From: Burhinus oedicnemus
Lineage: Eukaryota; Chordata; Aves; Charadriiformes; Burhinidae
DNA: 64,000 bases
Direction: 5' to 3'
Assembly (NCBI GenBank): GCA_008921705.1
Contig: VFFE01007601.1
Coordinates: 132,109-196,108 of the forward strand
A model generated the notes under the pieces. That model did no database searches. It was not told where the DNA came from and saw only the letters and a program-made list of their open reading frames with translations. Positions 39,767 through 53,700 of the stretch are shown in pieces. How positions within the stretch are numbered: position 1 is the first letter of the stretch; each line of letters begins with the position of its first letter. The position numbers were made by a program, and so were the translations under genes.

Positions 39767-40925
39767 ATAACTGTAACAAGGGACCTGGAATGTGTTGTGG
39801 GAGATCAGTTTCACAAAATGACATGTTGCTTCTCATCTTCAAATGTAGGCTTTTAAGCAGGGCTACCACACAAAAGTAGGCTTTCTACTTTATCTGTTGA
39901 TGGAGACAATATACTGGATTTTCCAAGGTCGTTCCTAAGCTGAGAACTATTTAGGCTTTTTGCCTTACTTGTAGCAAATTTCAAATTGTATTGGTTAAGA
40001 CTCCTAGAAGTTTTCAGGGATGTAAATCTCTGAATTATAAGTTATGATTCATTATTAGTTATAAAAAAATTTGCAGCAGTAGGCTATTAGAGTAGAGCAC
40101 ATGCAGCTGATGCTTCTTTATCTCTCTTTTATATAACCCTGTCCCTCTAATACAAGTTATTAATCAACGGGTTCAGAAATATCCTCCCTTGTGAATAAAT
40201 CTAGCAAACACAGGCAGCAGACGTGCTCGAAAAAATTAGAAGTTGTAAAGGTAAATGATGTGCAAATTACAATGTGGCTTCCCTGTGGATTTCACTGTCT
40301 TTGGAAAAGGTACAAGTAGCAATGCCTGGGCATGTGCACACACATAAACAAAATCAGGCCTTTGAATGACCTGTAGTAGAAATTATTTGGAACATCATAA
40401 GCAATGGAGTTCCTGTTCATCTTCTAAAAGCATACATTAGATTTGAAACATTTACTATTGTGTTCCTTTTGAACTCTGATAGTATACTAATGGATGTGCC
40501 AGAAAAATATCAAAGCACAGACAACCTGGAATGCCCACTAGCAAAAGGATACCTTATGGAATGTGAATTAGTGGATAAGTTGCACTGAAACAGAATTGGA
40601 TCCAATGACTAATAAAAGCAGCAACAGCCATATCACAGATTATTCTTAAAACATTCTGAAACATAACAGAAACAACGTTTAAATTATCTGCATTGTTTTG
40701 CTAAAGAACTGAATATTTTAATGTCTACATTTCATTGAAATAATTTGTCAGCTTGGCCTTCTCTGTTACAGAAAACTTGTTAATAGGGGGATATTCCTCC
40801 TGCCCTCTTTCTAAATGATGTTATCAGCATTTACATTTACAGCTGGTGCCTGCTGACAATCCTATCACATCTGCAGGGCTTGACACTCTACCGATCTTAT
40901 GTGTGTCGTGCCTACTGCTCAGAGC

Positions 40926-41217
40926 CACAGGATGGTTGAGGTTGGAAGGGACTTCTGGAGGTTGCCTGGTCCATAGTCTGGCTCTGTCTTCCTAACACCC
41001 CCCTGTCAGCTGTTTATACACAGTGATATGATCTTTGCCAAGCCTTCTCTCCTCCAGGCTGAACAATCCTAGCTCTCTCAACCTCTTCCTGCATGACAGA
41101 GCCTCCAAGTCCTTATTGATCTTTGTTATGCTTCACTGGACTTACTCCAGTAACTCCATGACTTTCTTATACTGAGGAGCCCAGAACTGGATGCAGTGCT
41201 CCAGGTGTGGCTTCATA
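40926..41217 (-). mobile_element. CR1 LINE fragment with internal deletion
   Basis: The plus strand opens with GGATGGTTGAGGTTGGAAGG and TCTGGAGGTTGCCTGGTCCA, the CR1 3' UTR in antisense. After about 75 bp it passes directly into CTCCTCCAGGCTGAACAATC, AGCTCTCTCAACCTCTTCCT and CCAGAACTGGATGCAGTGCT, which belong to the ORF2 C-terminal half. The segment normally between them, covering the last roughly 90 codons including the RKFFTLR...HWN block, is missing or replaced by about 60 bp of unrelated sequence. The octamer tail is reduced to ACAGGATGG. The copy is non-functional and ends near GTGTGGCTTCATAGCA. Confidence 0.88.
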
Positions 41218-44200
41218 GCATGGGTCATTAGTAAACTATTAACCTCTAATGATCTCAGTAGAAGTTGTCATCAAGGATTGTGAATTAAGAAGGCCTACAA
41301 AGTTTTTGTTAAATCAAATCAAGACTGATTCAAAGGTAGGCTCACAAAATCTAACTCAGCACCAAAGAGAGTAACTTCTAAGGAAGGTACAGTTTGAATT
41401 CCCCAAAAAGACCAAAAATTTCAGTTATATTTTTGCTATGAAGTAAATATAAAGAATAACATCTCAATCACTGATAAAAATGACACCTGAACAAGTTCCG
41501 CAATTCATGAGATATCAACTTCTGCAACAGTTAACCAATGCAAATATCTAATCTTATTTTTGTATGCTTACGTTTCTTTTCCTCTTTCATTTGCCACACT
41601 GGACTGTTGTTTCAAATTAAATGACCAAACCGGTGTCTTTGTGTGGCTCCTTCATTAGACAGCAGCTAGCACAACGGAGATGGCAGAGAGAAACATTTAG
41701 GCACAACTGTAATGTGAGTAAATACATAGAGAGTAAAACCAGGAAAAAATGTTTCATGAAAACAAATATTCCCTTGTCTTTCATGCAGGTCTGTCTTTAT
41801 GTTTGCATTTTAAAGGAAAGCCAGACTTTGTTATATCATGAAAAAATTCAGAGAATTTGACAACATTTGGTGTAAAAGAGGGAAACACGCTTTGTCAAAA
41901 TAGATTCACTGGTCTACAAAAGTGCTGATCAGATTATTTCTGTTATTTGCTTTTTACTGATGAATATAGGAGTAGAATCAGTTTATCTGACAAATAGTTC
42001 TACGTCAGAATTAAGCTGTCCAGTAGAGAAATAACTTTGCATTAAGAGATGCCATACCAGATGAGAAAAACATGAAATCAGATTATCTGATTGCAAGGAA
42101 TAGGTAATTTTGACTTATTCACATAAAGATATAAAACATCTGCTTATATCTTGATGCCATACATGTTGGTGCTGGTGATGGAAAATCTATTCCTGATCCT
42201 GTGGAACACAAATGCATGTTTTCAAACGTGAATATACTACCCTTACCTTTTGCAAACATCACAAATGTATTACAGCTTCCTTCTCACTCATTTCCAGTAG
42301 CAAATATGCCTTCAGATGATAATCACTTGGAATTTATACCTTTTTCTGCTAGTTCTCAAGTCCATCCTTCACTGAAAAGAATACTATATTAAAAAAAAAA
42401 AAAGTTTGTTCACAGTAAGATGAACTTCCTCAGCTTAAAGATAATGAAGCAAATGAAGCAAGACAAAACCGTTCTCTGCAGAACCCAGATACTACAGGGG
42501 AGCATTGCAGCTCTGTGGACTGGTCTTGTAGCAAGCTGCCAATAACTGCCATGCGGCCATCTGATATTTGTATTCGAAATAAGAGAAACAGTGTTCCTGA
42601 ATAGCTATGGGAAATGCTAATTTGACATGATTATGATGTATACAGAAAACCAAAGGTAACGAGATGTTATGGGTACGTCTGATTTTGTAAGCTGTTTTTA
42701 CTCTGTACTTGAAAATCAGCACTTTAGGCTTCTTACATGTTGTACTAGAAAAGGATGTTACGGATCAGTGATTTTTTTGTTGTAGTATCAAACCCTTGCC
42801 TAGCTATACTCGATATTACAAGAGTTCTGCTCAGTTCATTCAGGTAAAAATTCCCATTTGCATTCTAAATTATCTTCCTGCTGTAAGTAACAAATTCATT
42901 TGTAAAGACTTAATAAGAAGATCTCTAAGTAGGTCTGGAAGGCTAGCCTAGCTAGTCATAACATTAACTTGAATATATATTTTTTTAAATGACAGTATTT
43001 TCATATTAATGTACTTGCTTTAAATCTTTACTTCTTACAAATAGTTTCATACAATTTTTAGAAAACCTTATATTTTAGGGAAAAAACTCCTTTCCAGGTA
43101 CTGTCATGAGATGAGAGGAGCATATTTTTTTTCCTCATTTAAAATGGAGGAAATTAAGATTGTGATCTGTGATTTTCTACATATTAGTATTAAGGATCAA
43201 TATGGAAGAATCAAGTACGAGCCAAAGTCTACTGAATTTGTACTAAGATGATTCACCAGTGCAGTCTGACTTAATGGCACCACTTCAGTTTTTCTGTATT
43301 CACCCTTGGCATTTGATTTATTGATTCCCTTCTTAATCCTCATTTTAGTGAATGTTAATCTCTGAAGTTACTCAGCAAACAATGTTTTCCAACTGACCAT
43401 TGTAACTCACTAGTACAGGACCTGACCCATCAGGAAAAAACCCCACTTCTGTCAATAATATTAGGTAGACACTACTAATAAAGAGCAGGGATATACCCTG
43501 GTATATCAGATGGCCTCAGTCACCCGTATCATGGGCAAAACAGTGCCCTCAAGGGCTAACAAAGGCCACCAATGGCACCACTTGGCTTGCTTGGTGACTT
43601 GTTACCTACACTGTGAGGCACAGTCAGGCAGACTTCTTATCAAGTAACGCTCTGGAGGTGGGCAAATCAGGGAGCGCACTTGATTCACAGCCTTCAGAAG
43701 TCTGTGGAAGACATAGCTAAATAGGTCTGTAGACTAAACTTCCAGCAGGCAGAAGGACAATTAGAACTTCCCTATAAAAATGAAATTGTGGAAACTGAGT
43801 TGCCTTCCTTTTTTTTTTTTTTTTTAGCAACAGATATATACGTATACTTATTCCGTGTATTTGTTGGTTCTTGATAGAATATTTCTGTTTATGAAGAATG
43901 ACAATTTTTGCAGTGCAAAAAAAGCTGCTGCTTGTCTGCTTTTGGAACAGACAGTGAGAGTAACTTCCAGGCTGAAATCAGTCTCTTAAGGTAGTAGAAC
44001 AGCAAAGGCCTGGAAAAGTTTAAGAATACATTTATCTGAATCTTATTGAGCATTTGCTTTGTTTCCTAGCAGTTAAACTATTTACTAGCATTGAAACTCT
44101 TCTGTGTCAAACTGCATTTTTTATCAAGACTTCCTACATCGTAGGTTGATATTACAAGAATAACGCACAGGTAATATTTCAACGTGGCTGGTATGAGTGG

Positions 44201-47200
44201 AGGTACAAGAATAGGCAAAATAAAGAATGAGATAGACCACAAAAACTAGAGGCCTCATGCATTGTTTGTTGTCAAACACTAATAGTCTAGTTTGATGTTT
44301 CTGGGAGTGATGTAAAGCACGGAGTAACTTTTGCCCATTCCTTATTCTGGAATTCCCATGTACCAAATGCCACCGAGGCAGAGCAGCTTCCCTGGGACGG
44401 CTGCCAGCACTGTGAGTACAGCTTGCTGAAAATAACTTGGTGCCAAGAAGATGCAAAGGGCAATCACTTAAAGGGAAAGACGCCATCAGAGGGCTTAGCA
44501 CAAATGCAAAAAGACTACAGCAGCAGTGAGAGAGGAATATATGTATTTCAAGCGAGAGCTAAGCAACAATTGCAAAGCAACTGCTGCAGTTTCTAGAACT
44601 TATTTCATTAGTAACAATACTTTCAGGTGCCTGTAGGCAAATTTATTTCAAATTTGTACTGATTTCTTCAGAATGATTAAGCACCTGGGATATAGACAGA
44701 GGTGTAGCCTGATTTGCTGATGTGGTAGTGATGAGAGAATTTTGCCAAACTCATTTATTTATGAACAAATGTTTGTTGGGAGATATGGTGAAGGCTACGT
44801 AACTGCAGTGTTAAACTTGTTGTGTCAGAATAAAAGATAGCAAGGGAAGACATTAAGAATGAGGCAGATCCCAGAAAGACTTGAACTGTTAGATGGTTTG
44901 GCTCTTCCAAATAAAATGCAGTAGAGATCAGTTGCCAGAATATTAACATACAACTTACGTAAAACACATAAACCAGCAAGGCCAGGTTGATAAAACAGGA
45001 GAGCAGGATTTTTCTTGTTATCAGCCTCAGATATAAACTGAATAAAAAAACTGGAAACAATACTACTTTCTTTATGTAACATATACAACCCTCTTCCATA
45101 CATGGAAGGTTACCACAAAACCAAGCAGACTTCTCCTTGCATGTATAAGAAGGAAATTTGCTTTATATCTACTAAGTTTTCTGTACCGTGCAGTGTTTCA
45201 GGACCCCTTGACAGGTTAAACATCCAGTCATAGATCTGATCTTTCATCTTGTGGGTTTCTCTTAGATCCTAATTTTTTTTCCACATCTGTATTTAATAAC
45301 TCACAAACAATTAATAATTAGAATTTTTTATACTGTTATAAAATTCAGAAGGATATACAAATATTTCAAATCCATATATATATTCTGTCCATTTTCCAAA
45401 ACAACCATTGAATAAATATTTTATAGAATTTCTAAAAATGTTATGATAATTGAGTAATCAATTGCTGGTACTCTGAACTTGTATTGTGAAGACCTGCAGA
45501 GACATTGGAATTTGCTCAGTATTCCAAAGCTCCTATATGAAAAACTATTCACATGATTAAATACACATCTAAAACATTCAGAGTATTTAAAACCACCATT
45601 ATCCATATGAAAAACAGTTCATGGCCATATCATTGTTGTATTATTATTCTTCAAGAATTCATTCTCGAAGAACGTGTGAATGGTCAAGATATTCACATGT
45701 AATGAGATGTCACAGGGTGAACCAGTGAGGTTAATAAATATTCTGGAGTAAATAAATAATGATCCTCATTGCTTCTTGCTTCTGAAGGTCAAATCTTTAA
45801 TTTTCCAACACTGTTCTCAGTTTTTTTCTATTTTATTCCTCATCCTCAAGAATGAGTACTTTCCAATACTGCATCAACTATGACTATAGTATCTGTTATA
45901 TATGACTTGTCTCAATTATTCTCTTTTAAACATGTGATGATTTCTTTGAAAAAGCAGCAGAAATATATGTTGGACTTGGACGGGGGAAGTGTTGAGAAAT
46001 ATGATAATTCTGTTTCTTAGCAGCTCATTTGGAAATGTCACAGAGATGTCTGCTATACAAACAATCTTTATTCTGATGCTGGAGACAGCCTTTATGTCAC
46101 CAGAATCATGTGGCCAACCATTGTAAAGAAATCTGTGTAAAGCTGGACCCAAGCCCCCGAGCACCACTGAGGCTGAACAGATTAAATATTTCTATGGACA
46201 GCCAGTGTAGAAATACTGGAGGTCAAAAGATCAAGACTTGATGGAAACAAGGACAAACAGTGATGAAACAGACTTAGTATCAGCAATTTTATAGTCATTA
46301 TTGGATGGAGGAAGGGGCATTACTGCAGACGTTTAAGATAGCAAGATACAGTGCAATCTTTTGCTGTCGTTCGCTGTATCCACCCTTTCCTGTTTCTTCC
46401 TCCTCCACCCTTTCACTCACTATCTGCCCACACCCTGCCTGCACAATGAGAAGCAGAGCCGGGCTTTTGGGTCAGAGACGACAAATTTTCTGGGGGAAAC
46501 TCTGGTTGGAGCCATGCAGCCTTGGATGTGGCCAGTAATGCTGAGGAAAGGTGCACTGTTAGCAGAGCAACACCATCAGATGATTTAGCAGTCTCTGCTG
46601 TGGGGGTGCCTATAGGGAACATAGCTCCAGGGTATGTAAAGTTTCCACCCCTGCCTGCTGAAACGAGTCCGTGCTTTGGGTTCAGCGGGAGGAGGGTACA
46701 GTTTGCACTCAGTGTGTATATGGTAGGTGAACCGAACACTTAATTCTTATTAAAAAAAAAAAAAATCAAAATAATCAAATAGATGCTTGAAGTCATTCTA
46801 TCCCCAGTTTAGGAAGAACTCCAAATCCCTAAGACACAATTTTCAATAACAAACTATTTATTTTATGAAATGGCAAATTTCCATAGTAGAAGACTTTGTC
46901 AACTGTTTGGTTGTTCTGCAGTCAAGTAACTAGATTAATGCACAGAGAACAGAAGACCTAAATATTATATTTAAACACTAAATAATTTCTGAGTTAATAA
47001 AAAATAATTTTCTGAGTTAGAAATTCTGGAGTGACAAAAGCTTGAATCTCCAACTCTTAAAAGATATATATGCACAGATAGAGAAGCCACTTCCAAAGAG
47101 AAGCTTTTAATACATTTATGTTTCCTGAGTTTCTATCCGTGGGGAATAGAGATGTCTTACTTAAATGAGTCTTACTGATCTGACTAACACATTACATACA

Positions 47201-47416
47201 ACATTTTCATCCTCTGCTGGTACCGCAACACACTTTGCAACATAGAGCAATAGCCTTAAATAATCTCTTAGCTCAATACAATTTTTCCTAGGTTAGCATT
47301 TCATTTGGTATGAGTCTGAACATGATATCATGTTCCTATCTGGGAATCCTATCTGGATCCAAAGTCTCTGGACCACCTCTGCTTGCCTTTCTCCATTTCA
47401 CTCTGTTATCAATCAT
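41218..47416. other. no gene recognised; homopolymer runs
   Basis: AT-rich sequence with A or T runs near 42391-42402, 43810-43825 and 46751-46763. A direct repeat of AATAATTTCTGAGTTA occurs at 46981-46996 and, with one extra T, at 47003-47019. The longest frame (125 codons, 44124-44501, minus) has no recognisable domain. Confidence 0.5.
46981..47019. repeat. 22-bp-offset direct repeat, two copies
   Basis: AATAATTTCTGAGTTA at 46981-46996 is repeated at 47003-47019 with one inserted T; a small local duplication. Confidence 0.8.
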
Positions 47417-47717
47417 AAGAGGGACTTTTTATAAGGGCGTGTAGTGATAGGACGAGAGGTAATGGCTTCAAACTGGAAGAGGGGAGATTTAGATTAGATC
47501 TCAGGAAGAAATTTTTCTCTCTGAGGGTGGTGAGGCACTGGAACAGGTTGCCCAGGGAAGTTGTGGAGGCCCCATCCCTGGAAGCATTCAAGACCAGGTT
47601 GGATGGGGCTTTGAGTAATCTGGTCTAGTGGGAGGTGTCCTTGCCCATGGCAAGGGGGTTGGAACCAGATGATCTTTAAGATCCCTTCCAGCCTAAACCA
47701 TTCTATGATTTTATGAT
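47417..47717 (+). mobile_element. CR1 LINE 3' end, best preserved in the window
   Basis: Sense-strand CR1. The frame through about 47497-47628 encodes [20 protein letters not shown], then [12 protein letters not shown], then [10 protein letters not shown] and stop TAG at 47626-47628. This is the conserved C-terminus of the CR1 reverse-transcriptase ORF, uninterrupted for over 40 codons. It is followed by the 3' UTR (GGAGGTGTCCTTGCCCATGG, then GGGGTTGGAACCAGATGATC) and the terminal octamers ATTCTATG ATTTTATG, ending near 47717. Upstream, the GGCGTGTAGTGATAGGACGA block belongs to the same element. It is 5' truncated near 47417. The few differences from the CR1 sequence I remember suggest it is younger than the other copies here. 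Confidence 0.96.
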
Positions 47718-50700
47718 AATCAGAAATGTTTCTGATGTTTTGTGATAGCTGAGGATATACCTTCCCCTTATGCCTGCCTACAGTCTGCCTGAAGATAATG
47801 CATCGTCTTCCTGTGATGATCTGCTCAAAGTTCAGAAGGACAGTGTAGTTGTAATGGTCCACAATCAGAAGACAAAAGATTCTCTTTCCTTTGATATTTC
47901 GCTTTTTTGAAATTAGTTAAATCTAAAGTTCTTTATCCCTAAATGTAGTAGTAAGATAAGTGAGTTTTCTAGTCTTTGGTTTTCTACACTCTAAAGAAAA
48001 AAGGAGAATTTCAAAAAAAGTGAGAAAAGAAAAAAATGGGAAGTTTTTAGAAGTAGCAAGCAGCTGCTGTGAATGTAATGTAAAATATGGACAGGAGAGT
48101 AAATACTGCATTAAGCAAGAGATCAAGAGTTTAAGGAAAAAGAAAACACATGTTTATGAGTTTGAGAAAATTATTTTATATTTCTGAACAGTGGTGGATG
48201 TAAAATGTTGGCCCCAGCATGCATCCTCCAGTTCTTCTACAGAGTAGAGGGTGGGCTGAAGATAACTCTGCCTCTCTTAGTGAACTTCAAATAGCATTGA
48301 TTTTATTTTTAATAGAAATTAATATTATAATAAAACCATAATCAGTAACTGTTTGGCTATTCTTAGTATTACAATGTCCAACCCTTTTGAAAACACTGGC
48401 CTACCATTTTGTGGAAGTCTGCCATAGCATGGCTGATGTGACATATTCAACATTTTGATTTAAAAAAATTCTGAGACTCTCACAAATACAGAGAAGCCAA
48501 TGGGAGGTGCTCCAGCCAGGCACAGGTTTCAAAATGAGCTCCCCAAAACATTTTGAAGAAGTGGATAATTTTGCAAATTCTGAATTTGGTCCTTAAAAGA
48601 ATCTTCATTCAAAGGAAAAGTGTTGGAGTGATCAAGTCAAACTAAAACTTTGTTTCTATGCATCTACTTGTAAAAATAATACTTGTAAAGCCTCTCTTAA
48701 AATACCCCAATTTTTTCTTTATTCATCGATGTGTTCAGGATCATTTTCTTTCTAAATGATAGTTTTCATTGATGTATCCTTTTATACCAGACTCTTCTAG
48801 AACAGTAGATGCCATTGCACATATGAAGCATGAAAAACATCTTATCATTTCTTATACCATACATGATAATGTCACAACTTAGGTTGACTTAATCTCTTAC
48901 CTGTCTGGGCTAAGACCAAGACCCTTCCCTTTTACAGGACTGACTTTCCAATGAGTTCCTCTTCCAGTCCAGAAGGACTGCAGGGACACTGCCAGAAGTT
49001 CATGGGCAAGATGCAGAGGAAGGTTAATTAGTAAACCACCTGTGTGCTCAGCAGGTACTTGACTCTGAAAGGCAATGAGGGCAGTTTAAGGGACCAGCTG
49101 AAAATTACACCACCACTGGTGATTTTGGTAGAAATATTCAGTGGTGGACTGACTCTTCATAAAAGCTTTCCTGATCTCCTTGTTGCTGAAATCTACAGGT
49201 ATCCTCTACCTCAGAACCACCCTATTGCTCTCTACAGTGCAGATTATTTGTTGCCAGCACAGACAAATCTGTAATGTGTCAAATGTGAGGGTAGAATACA
49301 CTAAATCTCATCTCCCACCAGGAACCGCAAGAGCAACTGTGTTGACAGTGTGAGTCATATTTGACTTTTTAATGTAAATTAGCTAAAACAATTTTTTCTC
49401 TCTGCTGCACTCAAGTGGCACTTGTCTGCAGAATTCAGTGGTATCACAATTGAGATCCCAGTTTGCTACGGAGGCTGACTTACAATAGTGACTTTATAAA
49501 TTAATTATTGTCTCCTATATTTGCAATGTGGACAAGAACTCCCTGGTTTGTTCAAAGGCATTGGATTTGCTTGTATTGAACTTAATAAAGTGTAAAACAG
49601 TTTAGGTAATGAAGAAGTTGTTAACATCAGATTGTGACTAATTTTCTGCCTGCTACTAGGAGAAACAGCATTAGTTCCCGTGCCAAAATCTATAAATCAG
49701 TGTGGTGAAAAGGTAATTTGTAGACAAGTGTTCTGAGGAGAAAACGAGGATCACAGAGTCAAAAAGAAGAAATGCCCCTTTAATAAAATCTTTCAGAAAA
49801 TGTCTCTAGAAATTGAGTAGCTCAAAGACTTTTGAAGTTCTCCTAAAATAAGAGCTGAAGAAGGTCAACTGTCAAAGTACTGTCAACAGATGACAATTAA
49901 AGGATGGCTACATAGCATTGAGACCTCCCTGCTAATTGTTTTCTATGTTTTAAACATCTGCACCTTTTGAGAATTTTTTAGAGAATAGTTGTTTTATTTG
50001 CAAACTAATTTTCATCAGCTATCATAAAAAGCTGCAATGCCAAACAGATTGATATTAAATGCTTTTTGCTTTATTCTTTTATGAAATGCGAAATAGTTTT
50101 TACTAATACTTAGAAAGCAACAGAAGTCAGCTCAGGCTTGTTCACATTAGTAGTAAAAAAAGGATTAGCCAAGTGATGCTTTGCATTTTTTTAAACTAAA
50201 CTGAATACCAATTTAAAGAGTCTAATACAGTGAGACCAAGCTGAAGTCATGTATTCGGAAGACCAGATGAATGTGAGGTGCCCCCCTCAAGAGGCTTTCT
50301 GACCATCTGACATGTTTAAACATCATAATTCTCCCTTTCTCATGTTATTGGATTTAAAATAATGCTTGCTATGGTGTTGAAGCGAAAAAAAACCCTAACC
50401 AAACAGAATCCCACACTCCTTTACTCTGCCAGAGAAGCTCCCTAAAGGGAAGGATGAGAAGACGACTACATCTGTGGTGCATGTGCAAGCCTCTTTTTAA
50501 AGCAAGTGTGTTTCACAGATGAAAAACTGCAACCACTACAATGAAGTCTTAACATGAAGAAATAATCCCGTCAGCACTATACAGTTATCACATAGATGAA
50601 GCATGGAGTACTGTTATTTTTTTCACTTATTTCCAAAATAAGAAACAAAGGTAGTACTAGACCTATTGGGAGGAGGGTGAGAAGAGGATTGCCGAAAGAT

Positions 50701-53700
50701 TTGTACATTTAAGTCTTCAGTGACCTTTGAGCTTTCGATTCAGGTGCTATAAAATAAAAAGATCTAAGTAGATGTTTCAAAATGGTCACCAGGATGGAAA
50801 CAGATTTTCAGTCACCTCTGCCCACTAGCAGGCACCCAGAGCAAGCAACCGTGTCTCTGTGCCCCTCAGTCCTCACAAGCAAGTTGGGAATCCTGTAGTA
50901 GCGGTGAGATTTTTTCCGTCAAAATACACCTGGGCTTTCCTCTTAAAATCAACAATTTGTTGGAACAAAAGCTGTTTGGGAGGAGGTACTCATTAGGACA
51001 ACACACCCATTAGAAAGTTTTTTCAGGTTCAGGACAGAACTGCTGGAGCTGCAGGTGGAGATCTCCCTGAAATAACGTTCGTGTGCCACTTCAGCAGTGG
51101 AGAAGCTCTGGTTTCATGCTGAGGCTCAGCGTGGGGCAGCAAGCTGTGGGCTTCATCCCCCAGGCCCCGTGAAGACAGACTTCAGCCCTTGGGGGACACT
51201 GCAGTGGTAATCCACTCTAAGAGAGCCAACACAAGCAGAGAGGGAACCTGAATGTTATTCTCCCATATGCTCTTGAGAGCACTAACCACAGGCTGTCTGA
51301 GGTAGAACAGGAAAACATTTCCCAGGCAAGCTCCCGTGCAGAGCAATTTTTCGGATCTGGCCATTTCATTTAGAGACTAAAGTGAATTCGAGCTTTTTTG
51401 AAAGCTTGACCAATTCTATCAGCTTCGATGATGATATATAGCATGAACTTCATTCAACATCCTCATGTTGCACTGTTTTTTGTTACCATACTATTACAGA
51501 GGTTATATTTTGGTAGTGGATTTTATTATTATAGATACAGTTTCGTGGTTCAGGGAGACAGGATGTTACAGCCTTACTACATGAAAAATATCTTGTGATA
51601 CAATGCAGTACATGTTGGCCCCTAAACAAAATTACTATTTCCCTGTTATTCCTCAGCTTTTTAAATTATTACTTACACAGCTGTTTCATTGAAGCAGATC
51701 ATGGTCTATACTGAAAACAAGCGAGATCTGCCCCCTCTGTATTACAAATATATACACTTTTGCAGATGTTAGCACATAAGCTAAAAATTAACTACGAGGT
51801 TGTGATTTCAAATAAAATCTGGTAAATATTTTTTTTTTTTTCTGTGAGAAAGGGAAGGAGAGAAGGGAGGTTTGAGGGTGATGGAAGGGAAAGAATGCAT
51901 TGCAGCTTTTGTGGAGCCATCAAAAGCAGCCCGATGGTACCGCAATGCTGAGGAAGTTGTGGAAAAGTGGTATGAAACAAGTATGGCAAAATGCTAATGA
52001 GCCTAAAATTTGATCTAACTGGTGAAGAGAAGGAGTGCTTATAAGACCTGAAAGCTCAGTGGGTCTGATTTTTCACAGATATAAACTGATGGAGTCCTAT
52101 TAATCTCAGTGGAACCATGCCATTTTACAATCTCACACACCAATCCAATTCTGAGTCTTCTTTTTATCTTTCAGTTGTTCTGCTTTTTAAGGCAGTCCTA
52201 CAAAACCAAAACAACCGTGCACCTGAGGAATTTGCTTGGTGAAGAAATACATTCCAGTTTTATCTTTCTAGCAGACACTTACAGTTTGTTAAAGAAAATG
52301 AAGCTTTTTTTAACAAGAGCATTTTAGAATTTGGAAAACAGACTTACAGTATAGTAGTTCTCTACAGTATATTATTTTCTACTTTATTTAGTATTGTAAG
52401 GGCATTTTCAAGAGGGTTTTTTAATAACAGTGTCCTCATATCTGCTAAATCAGAAAGCAGCTCACTGTCCTCCCAAGCCTTGAACAGGCAGAGCTCCCTC
52501 CTCTCCTTTGCTGATGTGTGCAAGTTCTCCTTTATTAATCAGGACTAATTATTGTTTTCCTGGCTGTCTTACAGTCTTCTAATGACCATATTGATTAAAC
52601 TGGAGATACACTGCCTAATTAAATTTATGATGGCCATTCTCATGCCACTTGAACATTGTTATTAATAGACAGATATTACGGCGGTGTGCGAAAGAGAAAT
52701 GCCTAAGAATAAGTAAAACAGAGCCAAGTCATATCCCAACATTTGAAGCAGAAAGGGGCAGTAGGCTGTTTCAACATGGTTGTCAGTTAACACAAAGCCA
52801 GAAGTGTGCTTTCTCCATGAAGACCACATGCATCTGCTTTCACCTCTGTCCGGGTGTCTATGTGAGGTCTCCTGCTTCCCAGCAGCCTGATACACAGCAA
52901 GCCCTCATTCTACTGAACCTTCTCAGAGGTTCAAAGCCAAGTACAAGTGGCAAGTTGAGGGAAAGGCAAAACTAAACCTCAGGTGTTGCCCATATTTAGT
53001 GCACTTCAGCGTGCAGCCACATACACAGGGGAAGCTCAGAGCACCGCTATACACTCAGTTTCTCGTGGCAACTGGTGCTTTTCTACAGAAATATTAAACA
53101 GACGCTGTCCTCTGGGCCTGTCTAACCGGAGGTCCTAGTTCTCGTTCTATACGAGGATCATCATGTATAAGGGGGAAAACAGCTACACGCTTTGGATGAC
53201 AGCTGAATGCTTGGGAAAGTGCTAAGGCATTTCAAGTCAATATGTGTTCATTTCTAAAGCACAGCAACTACCTGGGAATTGTCATCCCTCTTTCCAAGGG
53301 ATGAGTCCGTGCACACTAATGGTAGCTCTGCCACCCCATATTAGGACAAGTCCCAGAGCTTAGCCAGTCTTCACAAGCACTCTAGGAAGTGTGCTATGGG
53401 AAAAAGGTTGGGTGGAGGGAAAGAAAGGGAATAAGAACATGAGACTAGAGACCCTTTCCTTCAGAAGGAATAAAGGGTAATTTCCAAAGGGAATAGAAGT
53501 GATTACACAGTAGCTCAATATCATCCTCCAGGAGTTCTCTAGTTTAAGTTGAGGTTTCTTAATTTCACTTTTACAGATGTATATTTCTCTGAGCCATCGC
53601 CGAGTTGCCGCATATTCAGTCAAAACATGCCTACCTCCCACTTTATTCTTGGAAAGGTAATGATCATCCTTTCCAAAACATCTTTCCTGCATCCAGATGG

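Larger units (their letters stand above)
33001..40925. other. no gene recognised apart from small repeats
   Basis: AT-rich sequence with the 28-bp tandem duplication (33961-34016), a 16-T run at 36173-36188, a short GT/GTAT-rich stretch near 35856-35875 and an inverted repeat at 39743-39766. All open frames are under 80 codons and unremarkable. Confidence 0.5.

Noticed and set aside
41621..41860. 79-codon plus-strand frame containing a possible exon (QQLAQRRWQRETFRHNCN)
   Set aside because: The donor AAT|GTGAGTAAA is mediocre and no partner exon was found; not supported.
44124..44501. 125-codon minus-strand open frame
   Set aside because: No recognisable domain, no splice context and low-information composition; chance frame.
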